64,000 nucleotides of DNA from Oscillatoria sp. FACHB-1407 (GTDB taxonomy: Bacteria; Cyanobacteriota; Cyanobacteriia; Elainellales; Elainellaceae), in contig NZ_JACJSA010000008.1 of assembly GCF_014697545.1 (NCBI RefSeq), positions 62,001-126,000 of the forward strand. Reading direction: 5' to 3'. A program made the position numbers and the translations under genes. The notes beneath the pieces were generated by a model that ran no database searches, was not told the DNA's origin, and worked only from the letters and a program-made list of their open reading frames with translations. This document shows, one piece after another, positions 48,344 to 56,927 of this stretch (the stretch's first letter is position 1; each line of letters starts with the position of its first letter).

Positions 48344-48982
48344 ATGAGCCTAAAACTGTATCTGCTTCGACATGGCGAAACCACCTATAGCCGTACTGGA
48401 GGCTATTGTGGTGAGCTTGATCCCGACCTGACCCCCGAAGGCGAAGAGATGGCAAAAGGCTTTGCCGAAACCTATCACACCGTCCCCTGGGATGCTGTCT
48501 ATGTCAGCCCGATGAAACGGACGATCGCCACGGCTAAACCTTTGTGTGATGCGTTGGGCATTGAGATGCAGCTGCGAGACGGTTTGAAAGAGATTCGCTA
48601 TGGCGAGTGGGAGGGCAAAACTCAGGATTTCGTTAAGGAAAACTATCTCGACGACTACATCCGCTGGATGACCGAACCTGCCTGGAATGCACCCACCGGA
48701 GGTGAAACCGCTGTCGAGATCGCCAGTCGTGCCTCGTTGGTAATTGCTGAGATCGAAAGTAAATGCACCAACGGAAATGTGCTCGTCGTCTCCCACAAAG
48801 CCACCATCCGGATCATTCTCTGTACCCTGTTGGGCATCGACTTAGGACGCTACCGCGATCGCATCAACGCTCTAGCTGCCTCTGTGAGTGTCGTCAAATT
48901 TACCGAACACGGTCCTCTGTTGGAAGTACTGGGCGATCGCCACCACATCCCGGCTCATCTGCTAGCCATGCCTGGAACATAA
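48344..48982 (+). CDS. Histidine phosphatase (phosphoglycerate mutase-like)
   Basis: A 212-residue phosphoglycerate mutase superfamily enzyme. The catalytic His is H10 in LYLLRHGETTYS, and the acid/base block lies in LKEIRYGEWEGK. A second histidine is in VVSHKATIRIILCTLLG. The family includes phosphoglycerate mutases and several phosphatases, and sequence alone does not tell which. The position between glgP and ackA suggests a function in sugar-phosphate metabolism. The ATG is preceded by a CACCCC-type array without a Shine-Dalgarno sequence. Confidence 0.85.
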   Translation: MSLKLYLLRHGETTYSRTGGYCGELDPDLTPEGEEMAKGFAETYHTVPWDAVYVSPMKRTIATAKPLCDALGIEMQLRDGLKEIRYGEWEGKTQDFVKENYLDDYIRWMTEPAWNAPTGGETAVEIASRASLVIAEIESKCTNGNVLVVSHKATIRIILCTLLGIDLGRYRDRINALAASVSVVKFTEHGPLLEVLGDRHHIPAHLLAMPGT

Positions 48983-48984
48983 AT

Positions 48985-49175
48985 TAGGGAGTGGGGAGTA
49001 GGGAATGGTCAATGGTCAATGGTCAATGGTCAATTGTTAATAGCTCTCACCCCTCCCTACCCCTCTCCCTCCCTCACTCCCTTCTCCCTCGCTCGCTCCC
49101 TTACCCCACTCCCCATTCCCCACTCCTCACTCCCTCACTCACTCCCCACTCCCCACTCCCCACTCCCCACTCCCC
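48985..49175. repeat. Composite heptad array abutting the ackA start codon
   Basis: Units of the GGGGAGT and GGTCAAT types (48992-49040) are followed by CCTCCCT and then CCCCACT heptads (about 49106-49174) that run to the ackA ATG at 49176. The last 70 bases read CCCCACT repeatedly on the coding strand. There is no Shine-Dalgarno sequence. Confidence 0.9.
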
Positions 49176-50384
49176 ATGAAGATACTCGTTCTCAACGCTG
49201 GGTCGAGCAGTCAAAAAAGTTGCCTCTATGCCCTCAATGGTGACCTTCCTGCTGATCCTCCTGAACCCGTGTGGGAAGCCCACATCGATTGGACTCATCA
49301 GCAGGGCATGGCAGAGATCAACGTCAAAGTGGCTGGGATCACGTTAGAGCATGAGTTGCCCTCAACCTCCCGCACTGAAGTGACCCAATTCATGCTGGAA
49401 ACCCTGTGGAGCGGTAAAACCCAAGTCATCGAGAATCCCAAAGAAATCGAAATTGTAGGGCATCGCGTCGTTCATGGCGGGCAAGAATACCAATCGAGTA
49501 CACGAGTCAACGCGGATGTAAAAGCTGCGATCGCCCGTCTGGCTAGCTTTGCTCCGGTACACAATCCCGCCAACCTGGAAGGTATCGAAGTCATTGAACA
49601 GGTGTTGGGAGATGTGCCGCAGGTTGCAGTCTTTGATACGGCGTTTCATGCCCATCTGCCCCCTGCGACTGCCGTTTATCCCATCCCCTACAAGTGGTTT
49701 GAGCAAGGAATTCGGCGTTATGGCTTTCATGGCATCAGTCACCAATATTGCGCTCACCGTGCGGCTCAACTGCTGAACCGCGATCTCAACTCACTACGGC
49801 TGATTACCTGCCATTTAGGGAACGGGTGTTCCTTAGCAGCGATCGCCCAAGGACACAGTATAGACACCACCATGGGCTTCACCCCATTAGAAGGATTGAT
49901 GATGGGAAGCCGTTCCGGTTCGGTCGATCCGGGGATCTTGATTCACCTGTTGCGTCAGGAGGGATATACCGCAGACCAACTCGACCAGATGCTGAACAAA
50001 GAATCAGGCTTAAAAGGGGTTTCGGGTATTTCTGCCGATGTGCGTCGCGTGCGAGAGGCAGATGCTCAAGGGAACGCGCAAGCCCAACTGGCTCTGGAGG
50101 TATATGTGCATCGATTGCGATCGCAGATTGGTTCCCTCTTACCTGCTCTGGGTGGGCTCGATGCCCTCGTGTTTACCGCTGGTGTAGGTGAAAACGATGC
50201 TCAACTGCGAGCCGCGACCTGCGAGGCGTTTGGCTTCCTGGGCTTAACCCTTGACCCGCAGAAGAACAACCAAAAACCTGTGGATCAGGATATCGCCACC
50301 CCCGATTCTGCCGTTCGGGTGCTGGTCATCCACACACAAGAGGATTGGGCGATCGCTCAGGAATGTTGGAAATTGGTTCATTAA
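49176..50384 (+). CDS. ackA: Acetate kinase
   Basis: AckA makes acetate and ATP from acetyl-phosphate, the natural end of the phosphoketolase route. The 402-residue protein has the N-terminal phosphate-binding VLNAGSSSQKS, the catalytic blocks GHRVVHGG and YGFHGISHQY, then THLGNGCS-type CHLGNGCSLAAI, TTMGFTPLEGLMMGSRSGS and DPG, and the FTAGVGEND block. The normal C-terminus ends in a helix. The start codon directly abuts a heptad array. Confidence 0.96.
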   Translation: MKILVLNAGSSSQKSCLYALNGDLPADPPEPVWEAHIDWTHQQGMAEINVKVAGITLEHELPSTSRTEVTQFMLETLWSGKTQVIENPKEIEIVGHRVVHGGQEYQSSTRVNADVKAAIARLASFAPVHNPANLEGIEVIEQVLGDVPQVAVFDTAFHAHLPPATAVYPIPYKWFEQGIRRYGFHGISHQYCAHRAAQLLNRDLNSLRLITCHLGNGCSLAAIAQGHSIDTTMGFTPLEGLMMGSRSGSVDPGILIHLLRQEGYTADQLDQMLNKESGLKGVSGISADVRRVREADAQGNAQAQLALEVYVHRLRSQIGSLLPALGGLDALVFTAGVGENDAQLRAATCEAFGFLGLTLDPQKNNQKPVDQDIATPDSAVRVLVIHTQEDWAIAQECWKLVH

Positions 50385-50397
50385 ACGGTAGGAGTGC

Positions 50398-50450
50398 GGC
50401 ATTTGGCCGATAGCGGGTGGATAAACCGCAAAATGGCTTTGCCAAATGCC
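50398..50450. repeat. Inverted repeat GGCATTTGGC / GCCAAATGCC
   Basis: Perfect 10-bp arms (50398-50407 and 50441-50450) lie 14 bases after the ackA stop and may end its mRNA. A HIP1-free loop separates them. Confidence 0.65.
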
Positions 50451-50617
50451 ATACCCGTACAGAAATTGTTCAGCACAGACCAGATGGAATGAGCCGATTA
50501 ACAGTTAACCCTCCTGAAAATGTTGAGAAAAAGTGAGCATCTGAGCCAATTTTGAATCCATGAACAATCATGGGAATGGGCATTTGTATTTGCATCAACT
50601 CTCCTCTCTTTTTTCTT

Positions 50618-50660
50618 CTTTTTTTATCCTTCATCCTTCATCGTTTATCCCTTTTTCTTC
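50618..50660. repeat. ATCCTTCATCC-type repeat before transaldolase
   Basis: A T/C-rich stretch with CTTCATC and CGTTTATCC units. It resembles the family found at 8.9, 40.18 and 60.4-60.5 kb. It lies in the leader of the transaldolase gene. Confidence 0.7.
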
Positions 50661-50683
50661 CTTCTCTTCTCAGGAACTTAGCC

Positions 50684-51862
50684 ATGTCCAACTTGCTTGA
50701 CCAACTGCGGGAAATGACAATTGTGGTTGCCGACACAGGCGATATTCAGGCGATCGAGCAATTTACCCCCCGTGATGCAACCACCAACCCTTCGTTGATT
50801 ACCGCTGCGGCTCAAATGCCGCAATACCGCGAAATCGTCGATCAAACCCTGCTTACTGCAAAAGCAGACTTGGGGGCAGGTGCCAGTGATGAACAAATTG
50901 CGACCTTAGCCTTTGATCGGTTGGCAGTGGCATTTGGACTCAAAATTCTCAAGATTATTCCCGGTCGCGTCTCCACCGAAGTGGATGCCCGTCTGTCCTA
51001 CGATACGGAAGCAACCGTCGCCAAAGCCCATGACCTGATTGCCCAATACGAAGCCGCAGGGGTGGGTCGCGATCGCGTTCTCATCAAAATCGCCTCTACA
51101 TGGGAAGGCATCAAAGCCGCTGAAATCCTTGAAAAAGAAGGAATTCACTGCAACCTGACGCTGTTGTTTGGGCTACATCAAGCGATCGCCTGTGCCGAAG
51201 CCGGAGTAACGCTGATCTCTCCCTTTGTCGGGCGCATTCTCGACTGGTACAAAAAAGAAACCGGACGCGACAGCTACCCACCCGCTGAAGATCCGGGCGT
51301 TCTCTCCGTCACCAAAATCTACAACTACTACAAAAAGTTTGGCTACAAGACCGAGGTGATGGGAGCGAGCTTCCGCAATGCAGGCGAGATCACCGAATTG
51401 GCAGGTTGCGATCTGCTGACGATTTCTCCAGCCTTGTTAGCCGAGTTGAAATCCACCACAGGCGACCTGCCTCGTAAACTCGACCCCTCTAAAGCGGCTG
51501 ACCTCCCAATCGACAAGATCGATATGAATGAGGCTGTGTTTGCTGAGATGCACGCCAGCGATCGCATGGCATCTGAGAAATTAGAGGAAGGGATCAACGG
51601 TTTCACCAAAGCCCTCGTGACGCTGGAGACGTTGTTGAGCGATCGCCTCAAGCGACTAGAAGGAGAAGACACCGTTACCCATGCGGCTGAAGATATCTTC
51701 CACGTCTATGACCTGGATGGCGACGGCTTCATCACGCGTGAGGAATGGCTGGGTAGCGACGCCGTATTTGACGCATTGGATGTCAACAAAGACGGTAAAA
51801 TCACCCCTGAAGAAATGGGATCTGGGCTAGGTGCGTTGCTACGTTTGGCAACTGCCCAGTAA
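50684..51862 (+). CDS. tal: Transaldolase with C-terminal EF-hand pair
   Basis: A 392-residue transaldolase of the pentose phosphate pathway. The active-site lysine is in [12 protein letters not shown], and the barrel shows [23 protein letters not shown] and [11 protein letters not shown]. The C-terminal 60 residues form two EF-hand calcium loops: [12 protein letters not shown] (about 344-355) and [12 protein letters not shown] (about 366-377). ATG 50684 is used, with AGGAAC 8-12 bases before; a longer reading frame upstream gives an atypical leader. Long cyanobacterial transaldolases often carry this tail. It completes the carbon group by rebalancing sugar phosphates. Confidence 0.95.
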   Translation: MSNLLDQLREMTIVVADTGDIQAIEQFTPRDATTNPSLITAAAQMPQYREIVDQTLLTAKADLGAGASDEQIATLAFDRLAVAFGLKILKIIPGRVSTEVDARLSYDTEATVAKAHDLIAQYEAAGVGRDRVLIKIASTWEGIKAAEILEKEGIHCNLTLLFGLHQAIACAEAGVTLISPFVGRILDWYKKETGRDSYPPAEDPGVLSVTKIYNYYKKFGYKTEVMGASFRNAGEITELAGCDLLTISPALLAELKSTTGDLPRKLDPSKAADLPIDKIDMNEAVFAEMHASDRMASEKLEEGINGFTKALVTLETLLSDRLKRLEGEDTVTHAAEDIFHVYDLDGDGFITREEWLGSDAVFDALDVNKDGKITPEEMGSGLGALLRLATAQ

Positions 51863-52084
51863 GTCACATCCGATCCGTTACTCACGAGGGGCGAAGCGTT
51901 CGGGCAGTGGGTATGCAATCTCATCGCAATCCTCTTACTGAATGCTTTGCCCAGACACAAGCAATAGTGTCTATATTCTTTTGCAATCACAAAAAGCGAT
52001 CGCGCTTCTTTAGAAATTCCGTGAACCTGGGAACGATAACTGTAGTCATACAGTAAGGAACACCTTTCCTGGGGCACGGTCACA

Positions 52085-52474
52085 ATGAGAGCGAGTAAAA
52101 GACTACACGGATCTGGCTTAGATGATATTGGTGGTGGCTTTAGAACTGCCTCTGCAATGCAAGGCAGCTCTCCAGCACGAGTCGTTGTTCCTCCAAAAGC
52201 ATCCCCCTTGCCAGATCCTTTGGATGACGAAGACGACATCGATTTATATGCTGAATCGGTCACCACACCCCCGATTCGTCACTTGAGACACAGCAGAAAC
52301 CGAGCTAAAGCCATGGCGATCGCAGATGAGCGTCTCAATCGCCTGTCTGAAGAATTGCTGGAACTGGCAGACGAGTTGCGCTATCTCAATCCCCTCATGG
52401 CAGATGCGCTTGATGCTGCATGGCAATCCACGGATGAAGCGTTAGAAATTTTGGCAGACCCTCACGCCTGGTAA
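52085..52474 (+). CDS. Hypothetical cyanobacterial protein (129 residues)
   Basis: A 129-residue soluble protein. The first half is low-complexity (P, S, G, D) with DDEDDID; the second half is helical, with LNRLSEELLELADELRYLN and ALDAAWQSTDEALEILADP. No signal or membrane segment is present. I recognise no family. HIP1 occurs in it (52317) and the codon use looks native. The start is taken as the ATG preceded by a C-rich stretch. Confidence 0.6.
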   Translation: MRASKRLHGSGLDDIGGGFRTASAMQGSSPARVVVPPKASPLPDPLDDEDDIDLYAESVTTPPIRHLRHSRNRAKAMAIADERLNRLSEELLELADELRYLNPLMADALDAAWQSTDEALEILADPHAW

Positions 52475-52517
52475 ATTGAGCTTTGGTCAGAAAGCGGATT
52501 AATCTATTCATCCGTCC

Positions 52518-52537
52518 AGACGCGATTAATCGCGTCG
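52518..52537. repeat. Palindrome copy 10 (AGACGCGATTAATCGCGTCG)
   Basis: One mismatch at the edge; it lies between the convergent hypothetical gene and the AP2 gene, where it can act as a terminator. Confidence 0.85.
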
Positions 52538-52540
52538 CTT

Positions 52541-52948
52541 CTATTCGACGCCTGCTTCTTTTTCCCATTGTTGGCGAGCTTCAATGGCAAGCTGTTTCGC
52601 CTTTTCTTCCCCATATTTGTGAATGGAGAACTTGGCACTCTTGCGGTTGTCGCCACTGCCCCAACGAGCTTGCCAATATTCGTAGCGATGCCCTCGGCTA
52701 GCAGACTTGGTGCGGCTGACACCAACGATGCCACTGGTATTACGGACACTCATTCGCCCCACCTGGGAATCGAGCGGCATCTGCTCGTCTAGCTCATCAA
52801 AATACTTCTCAGCCGCTTTGAGTGCCTTTTGTTTGCCGCCATACTTCTTATCCGAAAAGAATTTTGCGTATTGCTTGCCTCGCCACATCAATCGGACGTA
52901 ATAGCCGAAGTGCTTTTTTTCTGGTTGCTCAATGCGACTAATACCCAC
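52541..52948 (-). CDS. AP2-domain protein with two units
   Basis: A 135-residue protein with two AP2-type units. The first (about 10-50) has FGYYVRLMWRGKQYAKFF; the second (about 75-130) has SGIVGVSRTKSASRGHRYEY, WQARWGS and KSAKFSIHKYGEEKAKQLA. The second resembles the AP2 DNA-binding domain of HNH homing endonucleases and plant ERF factors. No HNH or other nuclease motif is present here. The start is GTG with AGGA nearby. It could be a DNA-binding regulator or a relic of a homing endonuclease. Confidence 0.75.
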   Translation of the reverse strand: MGISRIEQPEKKHFGYYVRLMWRGKQYAKFFSDKKYGGKQKALKAAEKYFDELDEQMPLDSQVGRMSVRNTSGIVGVSRTKSASRGHRYEYWQARWGSGDNRKSAKFSIHKYGEEKAKQLAIEARQQWEKEAGVE

Positions 52949-53092
52949 AACGCAATCCTGTATTCTTAAGCGGTGACTCTCAACTGTGATTTTACACGCT
53001 GTGGTTTAAGAGTGATGAGACTTTGAGCGATCTTAACGTGTTGAAAAATAAACCCCTCAATACCACCCGACACGGATCATCTCAGTTCCTTT

Positions 53093-53986
53093 TCAGGCTG
53101 CCAGGTGGAAAGTGCCTAACACCATGCCAATGAGGATTAGAAAGCCAATCCAGACATTTTGCCGAAAGATGCGTCCATAGGTCGCAGGGTGAGGATTTCG
53201 AGGACGCAGTTGCAAGTAATGCCATGCCCAGGCGATCGCCCCCAACACCAGGGATAGCCAAAATCCTACCCCCAGTTCCAGCACCACTCCCGTCATCGCC
53301 AGCAGCAAAACCGTTCCCAGGAAGAACAAGCCCACCGCATCAGCGGCGCGGGAGCCAAAAAACAGTGCGCTAGATTTTACCCCGATACGGCGATCGTCCT
53401 CTCGATCTGCCATCGCATACACAGTGTCAAATCCCAACGTCCACAACACAGTGGCCGCCCAGAGGTAGCCAGTGGCAGGCTCCAGCGAGGCAGTTACAGC
53501 CGACCAACTGATCAGCACCGCAAATCCCCAGGCGATCGCCAGCACCAACTGCGGCACGGGAAACACACGCTTTGCCCCTGGATATAACAGAATCACGGGC
53601 ACCGCTGCCACACACAGCCAAAAACTCAACGGATTCAGGTAGAGCGACAACCCCCAGGCACAGAGCAACGACACCACCACAGCTACAATACCTGTGTTGA
53701 CTGACAGGGCTCGTGACGCAAGCGGACGGTTGCGCGTGCGTTGCACTTTGGGGTCAATGTTGCGATCCCACAGGTCATTCACCACACATCCAGCCGCACT
53801 GGTTGCCAACGTTCCCAGGATGATTACCCCAATCAAAATCGGTGGTGGATTGCCCCGCGACGCTAGCACCACTGCCCACAACGCGGGAATCATGAGAATG
53901 AGCCGTCCGGCGGGCTTGTCCCACCGTAAAAGGCGAACGATCTTCATCCAGGTTGATTCGGGTTGAGACGGCTGTTCAGACAACAT
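53093..53986 (-). CDS. ubiA: 4-hydroxybenzoate polyprenyltransferase (UbiA/PlqA)
   Basis: A 297-residue integral membrane prenyltransferase that joins a polyprenyl chain to 4-hydroxybenzoate for plastoquinone synthesis in cyanobacteria. The first Asp-rich motif is NDLWDRNIDP (residues about 64-73) and the second is AMADREDDRR. About eight or nine helices are visible. ATG 53986 is chosen because the longer frame adds an odd N-terminus. It is divergent from parA across a 44-bp palindrome. Confidence 0.92.
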   Translation of the reverse strand: MLSEQPSQPESTWMKIVRLLRWDKPAGRLILMIPALWAVVLASRGNPPPILIGVIILGTLATSAAGCVVNDLWDRNIDPKVQRTRNRPLASRALSVNTGIVAVVVSLLCAWGLSLYLNPLSFWLCVAAVPVILLYPGAKRVFPVPQLVLAIAWGFAVLISWSAVTASLEPATGYLWAATVLWTLGFDTVYAMADREDDRRIGVKSSALFFGSRAADAVGLFFLGTVLLLAMTGVVLELGVGFWLSLVLGAIAWAWHYLQLRPRNPHPATYGRIFRQNVWIGFLILIGMVLGTFHLAA

Positions 53987-54061
53987 GTTGACACCACGGG
54001 CGCATCGCAATACTGCATCCTAGAATATCGTAGACCCAGCGGCAGAAGCTGATGAGGTTGC

Positions 54062-54105
54062 GGAGCGTAGGAGAGACGCGATTAATCGCGTCTCTCCTAC
54101 GCTCC
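54062..54105. repeat. 44-bp perfect palindrome (palindrome copy 11, extended)
   Basis: The 20-bp core (54074-54093) is extended to a perfect 44-bp palindrome with left arm GGAGCGTAGGAGAGACGCGA then TT and a mirrored right arm. It lies in the region between the divergent ubiA and parA genes. Confidence 0.95.
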
Positions 54106-54160
54106 CTTACTCCCCACTCCCTTACTCCCCACTCCCCTACTCCTTCACTCTCCCTCATGC
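54106..54160. repeat. CTCCCCA-type heptads before parA
   Basis: ACTCCCC, ACTCCCT and TACTCC units run from the palindrome to near the parA start codon. The leader is pyrimidine-rich with no Shine-Dalgarno sequence. Confidence 0.8.
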
Positions 54161-54787
54161 ATGATCATCACGGTTGCCAGCTTTAAAGGTGGTGTTGGTA
54201 AAACGACAACAGCGATTCATCTTGCGGCTTATCTGCAAAACCAGGCAGAGACGCTGTTGATTGATGCTGATCCCAACCGTTCGGCGTCGGGTTGGGCAAA
54301 CCGGGGCAAACTGCCGTTTGAGGTGGTAGATGAGTGGCGATCGCCCCAACGGATGCGTCACTACGACCATGTGGTGATCGATACTCAAGCCCGCCCGGTG
54401 CAGGACGAGTTAGAACTGCTGGCAGATGGCTGTGACCTGTTAATTTTGCCAACGACACCGGATGTGCTGGCATTAGAAGCTCTCGTTTTAACCCTGGAAT
54501 ACCTCAATACCATTGGAGCAAACCGCTATCGCATTCTGTTGACCATCATTCCCCCAAAGCCAAGCCGCGACGGGGAGCAGGTCAGAGCGATGTTAGTCGA
54601 AACGGGTCTGCCTGTTTTTGCTACAGGAATTCGGCGATACTCCGCCTTTCAAAAAGCTGCACAGGCAGGCATGTTAGTCCATCAGGTCAAAGACCCACGA
54701 GCCATGGAGGGATGGCAAGATTATCTCCAGGTCGGGCAGGAATTGGTCAAAGGAAGTGGGGAGTGGGACATGGGGAGTGGAGCGTAG
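54161..54787 (+). CDS. ParA-like P-loop ATPase
   Basis: A 208-residue deviant Walker A ATPase. Walker A is KGGVGKTTT in MIITVASFKGGVGKTTTAIH, the switch aspartate is in LLIDADPNRS, and the third motif lies in HVVIDTQARP. ParA/Soj proteins move plasmids, chromosomes or other cargo on DNA, and no parB gene or parS site is seen here. The last dozen residues (GSGEWDMGSGA) come from a GGGGAGT heptad array, so the tail is not conserved protein sequence. The start lies after a CTCCCCA-rich leader. Confidence 0.85.
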   Translation: MIITVASFKGGVGKTTTAIHLAAYLQNQAETLLIDADPNRSASGWANRGKLPFEVVDEWRSPQRMRHYDHVVIDTQARPVQDELELLADGCDLLILPTTPDVLALEALVLTLEYLNTIGANRYRILLTIIPPKPSRDGEQVRAMLVETGLPVFATGIRRYSAFQKAAQAGMLVHQVKDPRAMEGWQDYLQVGQELVKGSGEWDMGSGA

Positions 54788-55236
54788 GGAATGGGGAGAG
54801 CAATCTTCAGGTGTGGGCATTGCTGAATGTGACTATGATTTCTGTGCAGCAGTTCTGGTGGGAGGGGCGGTTCGCAAACTGCCCGTACAAAATTCCTAGA
54901 CTTAGATCAGCAATGCCCTTCATGTGTCTATGCCATGACTATTGGCATGACTATTAGCATCGCCTGAATTCACGGACATTCGCTGTGTAGCACTCGTCTG
55001 AAAATAGCTATAAGTTGATGATTAGGTAAGGATGCAATTGATGGTGACATAGCGGAGTAGAATGTATTTGCAGTTACAAGCTGTAAGCCTTCAAATTAGC
55101 CGGATGGGAGATTTGCAGGGGTGTATGGAGTTGGGAAGATAAGGATAATTCTTCCAAGCATTTGATTACCCTGGCTTGCTCTGGATCATCAGTGATGTTT
55201 GCGTTTTAAGCCAGTATTGCCACCCTGGATATTCGG
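54788..55236. other. parA-ppx gap (449 bases)
   Basis: It holds the MITE (54815-54918) with its duplicated target, then about 310 bases without a recognised gene, RNA or repeat. The final stretch before ATG 55237 is presumably the ppx leader. Confidence 0.55.
54815..54918. mobile_element. 104-bp MITE with 12-bp terminal inverted repeats
   Basis: The element has perfect terminal inverted repeats GGGCATTGCTGA (54815-54826) and TCAGCAATGCCC (54907-54918) and no coding frame. The flanking nonamers TTCAGGTGT (54806-54814) and TTCATGTGT (54919-54927) match at 8 of 9 positions, as a slightly mutated target-site duplication. The size and 9-bp duplication suggest mobilisation by a transposase encoded elsewhere. 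Confidence 0.8.
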
Positions 55237-56901
55237 ATGATCAATTTGGTCTATGAAAGCAGAGACGCTCTGCCGAACTCTTCACCTGATTTAGAACGCG
55301 ATCGCATCCTTGCCGCGATCGACGTGGGTACGAATTCCATTCACATGGTCGTGGTTCAGGTTCAGCCTAAACTGCCGAGCTTCACGATCATTGCTCGCGA
55401 AAAGACAACTGTTCGTTTGGGCGATCGCAACAAAGCCACGGGTGAGCTGACCCCGGAGGCCATGGAGCGGGCAATCAACGCACTCAAACGCTGTCAGGAG
55501 ATCGCCAAAAGCCTCAATGTCGAGGAGATTGTCGCCGTTGCCACCAGTGCGGTGCGCGAATCACCCAATGGGCGGGCGTTTCTGCAACAGGTCGAGGAGG
55601 ATCTGGGCTTAATCATTAACCTGATCTCAGGACAGGAAGAAGCCCGTCGCATCTATTTAGGCGTATTGTCGGGGATGGAGTTTCAAAATCAGCCCCACGC
55701 CATTATCGACATCGGGGGTGGCTCCACTGAGCTGATTTTGGGAGATAGTAACGAACCGCGATCGCTCAGCAGCACGAAAGTCGGAGCCGTACGCCTCACC
55801 TCAGAGTTGATTACCACTGATCCCATTAGCAATAGTGAATTTCAATACCTGCAAGCCTACGTGCGGGGTATGTTGGAGCGACCAGTAGAGGAATTGCAGG
55901 CACAACTCAAACCGGGCGAAACATTTCGCATGGTGGGCACCTCTGGCACCATTGAAACGCTGGCAGTACTCCATGCCAGAGACAAGTTTGGCACCGCACC
56001 CACTCCGCTGAATGGCTATCAAATGAGCCTGCGCGACTTGCGCGAGATTGTCAATCGGTTACGGAAGCTGAACTACACGGAGCGATCGCTGCTGCCGGGG
56101 ATGTCGGAACGACGCTCTGAGATTATTCTGGCAGGGGCACTGATCCTGCAAGAAGCAATGGGGTTGTTGGGAGCCGAGTCCATCACGATCTGTGAGCGAT
56201 CGCTGCGAGAAGGGGTCGTCGTCGATTGGATGCTCACCCATGGCTTGATTGAAGATCGCCTGCGGTTTCAAAGCTCCATTCGGCAGCGCAGTGTGATCAA
56301 AACAGCGCAGAAGTATCAAGTGAATCTGGAACATGCTGAACGAGTTGCCCGCTTTGCGCTAAGTTTGTTCGATCAGTTGCAGGGCGTGTTGCATGGGTGG
56401 AGTGAAGAGGAGCGTGAACTCCTGTGGGCTGCCGCTATCCTGCACAACAGTGGTCACTTTGTCAGCCATTCGTCACACCACAAACATTCCTATTACCTGA
56501 TTCGCAACGGCGAGTTGTTGGGTTACACCGAAGTTGAAGTCGAGACGATCGCCAACCTCGCTCGCTATCACCGTAAGAACTGCCCTAAAAAGAAGCACGA
56601 AAACTACCGCAACATTACCAGCAAAAAGCATCGCAAGGTCGTTGAACAACTCAACCCTCTATTGCGATTTGCCGTAGCTCTGGATCGACGACAGATTGGC
56701 GCAGTCCAGCAGGTGCGCTGCGACTATCAACCCGAAGCTCAACAACTGCACCTGCATTTGCAGGCGACCGATCCGGCGGATGATTGTGCTCTGGAACTGT
56801 GGAGCCTGGATTACAAGAAGGGCTGTTTTGAAGAGGAGTTTCACGTCAAGTTGATCTCTTCCCTGGAAAATCAACCTGTCTCTGTGCAGAGTGGTCAGTA
56901 G
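55237..56901 (+). CDS. ppx: Exopolyphosphatase (Ppx/GppA family)
   Basis: A 554-residue ASKHA-fold enzyme that releases phosphate from polyphosphate (or degrades pppGpp). The phosphate-binding blocks AAIDVGTNSIHMVVVQV and AIIDIGGGSTELILG are present, plus VATSAVRESPNG and the GTSGTIETLA loop. The C-terminal 240 residues hold an HD-like domain with LHNSGHFVSHSSHHKHSYYL, as in long Ppx proteins. The typical length of long Ppx supports full function. Upstream lies only the MITE-bearing gap. Confidence 0.95.
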   Translation: MINLVYESRDALPNSSPDLERDRILAAIDVGTNSIHMVVVQVQPKLPSFTIIAREKTTVRLGDRNKATGELTPEAMERAINALKRCQEIAKSLNVEEIVAVATSAVRESPNGRAFLQQVEEDLGLIINLISGQEEARRIYLGVLSGMEFQNQPHAIIDIGGGSTELILGDSNEPRSLSSTKVGAVRLTSELITTDPISNSEFQYLQAYVRGMLERPVEELQAQLKPGETFRMVGTSGTIETLAVLHARDKFGTAPTPLNGYQMSLRDLREIVNRLRKLNYTERSLLPGMSERRSEIILAGALILQEAMGLLGAESITICERSLREGVVVDWMLTHGLIEDRLRFQSSIRQRSVIKTAQKYQVNLEHAERVARFALSLFDQLQGVLHGWSEEERELLWAAAILHNSGHFVSHSSHHKHSYYLIRNGELLGYTEVEVETIANLARYHRKNCPKKKHENYRNITSKKHRKVVEQLNPLLRFAVALDRRQIGAVQQVRCDYQPEAQQLHLHLQATDPADDCALELWSLDYKKGCFEEEFHVKLISSLENQPVSVQSGQ

Positions 56902-56927
56902 TCAATAGTTATTGACCACCGACTAAC

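Noticed and set aside
51706-52266. Minus-strand frame of 186 codons over the transaldolase end
   Set aside because: It overlaps the EF-hand tail and the hypothetical gene at 52085 and has no conserved features.
54161-54787. A plasmid partition locus
   Set aside because: No parB gene or parS-like repeat is next to the ParA-like gene, and the neighbours are chromosomal.
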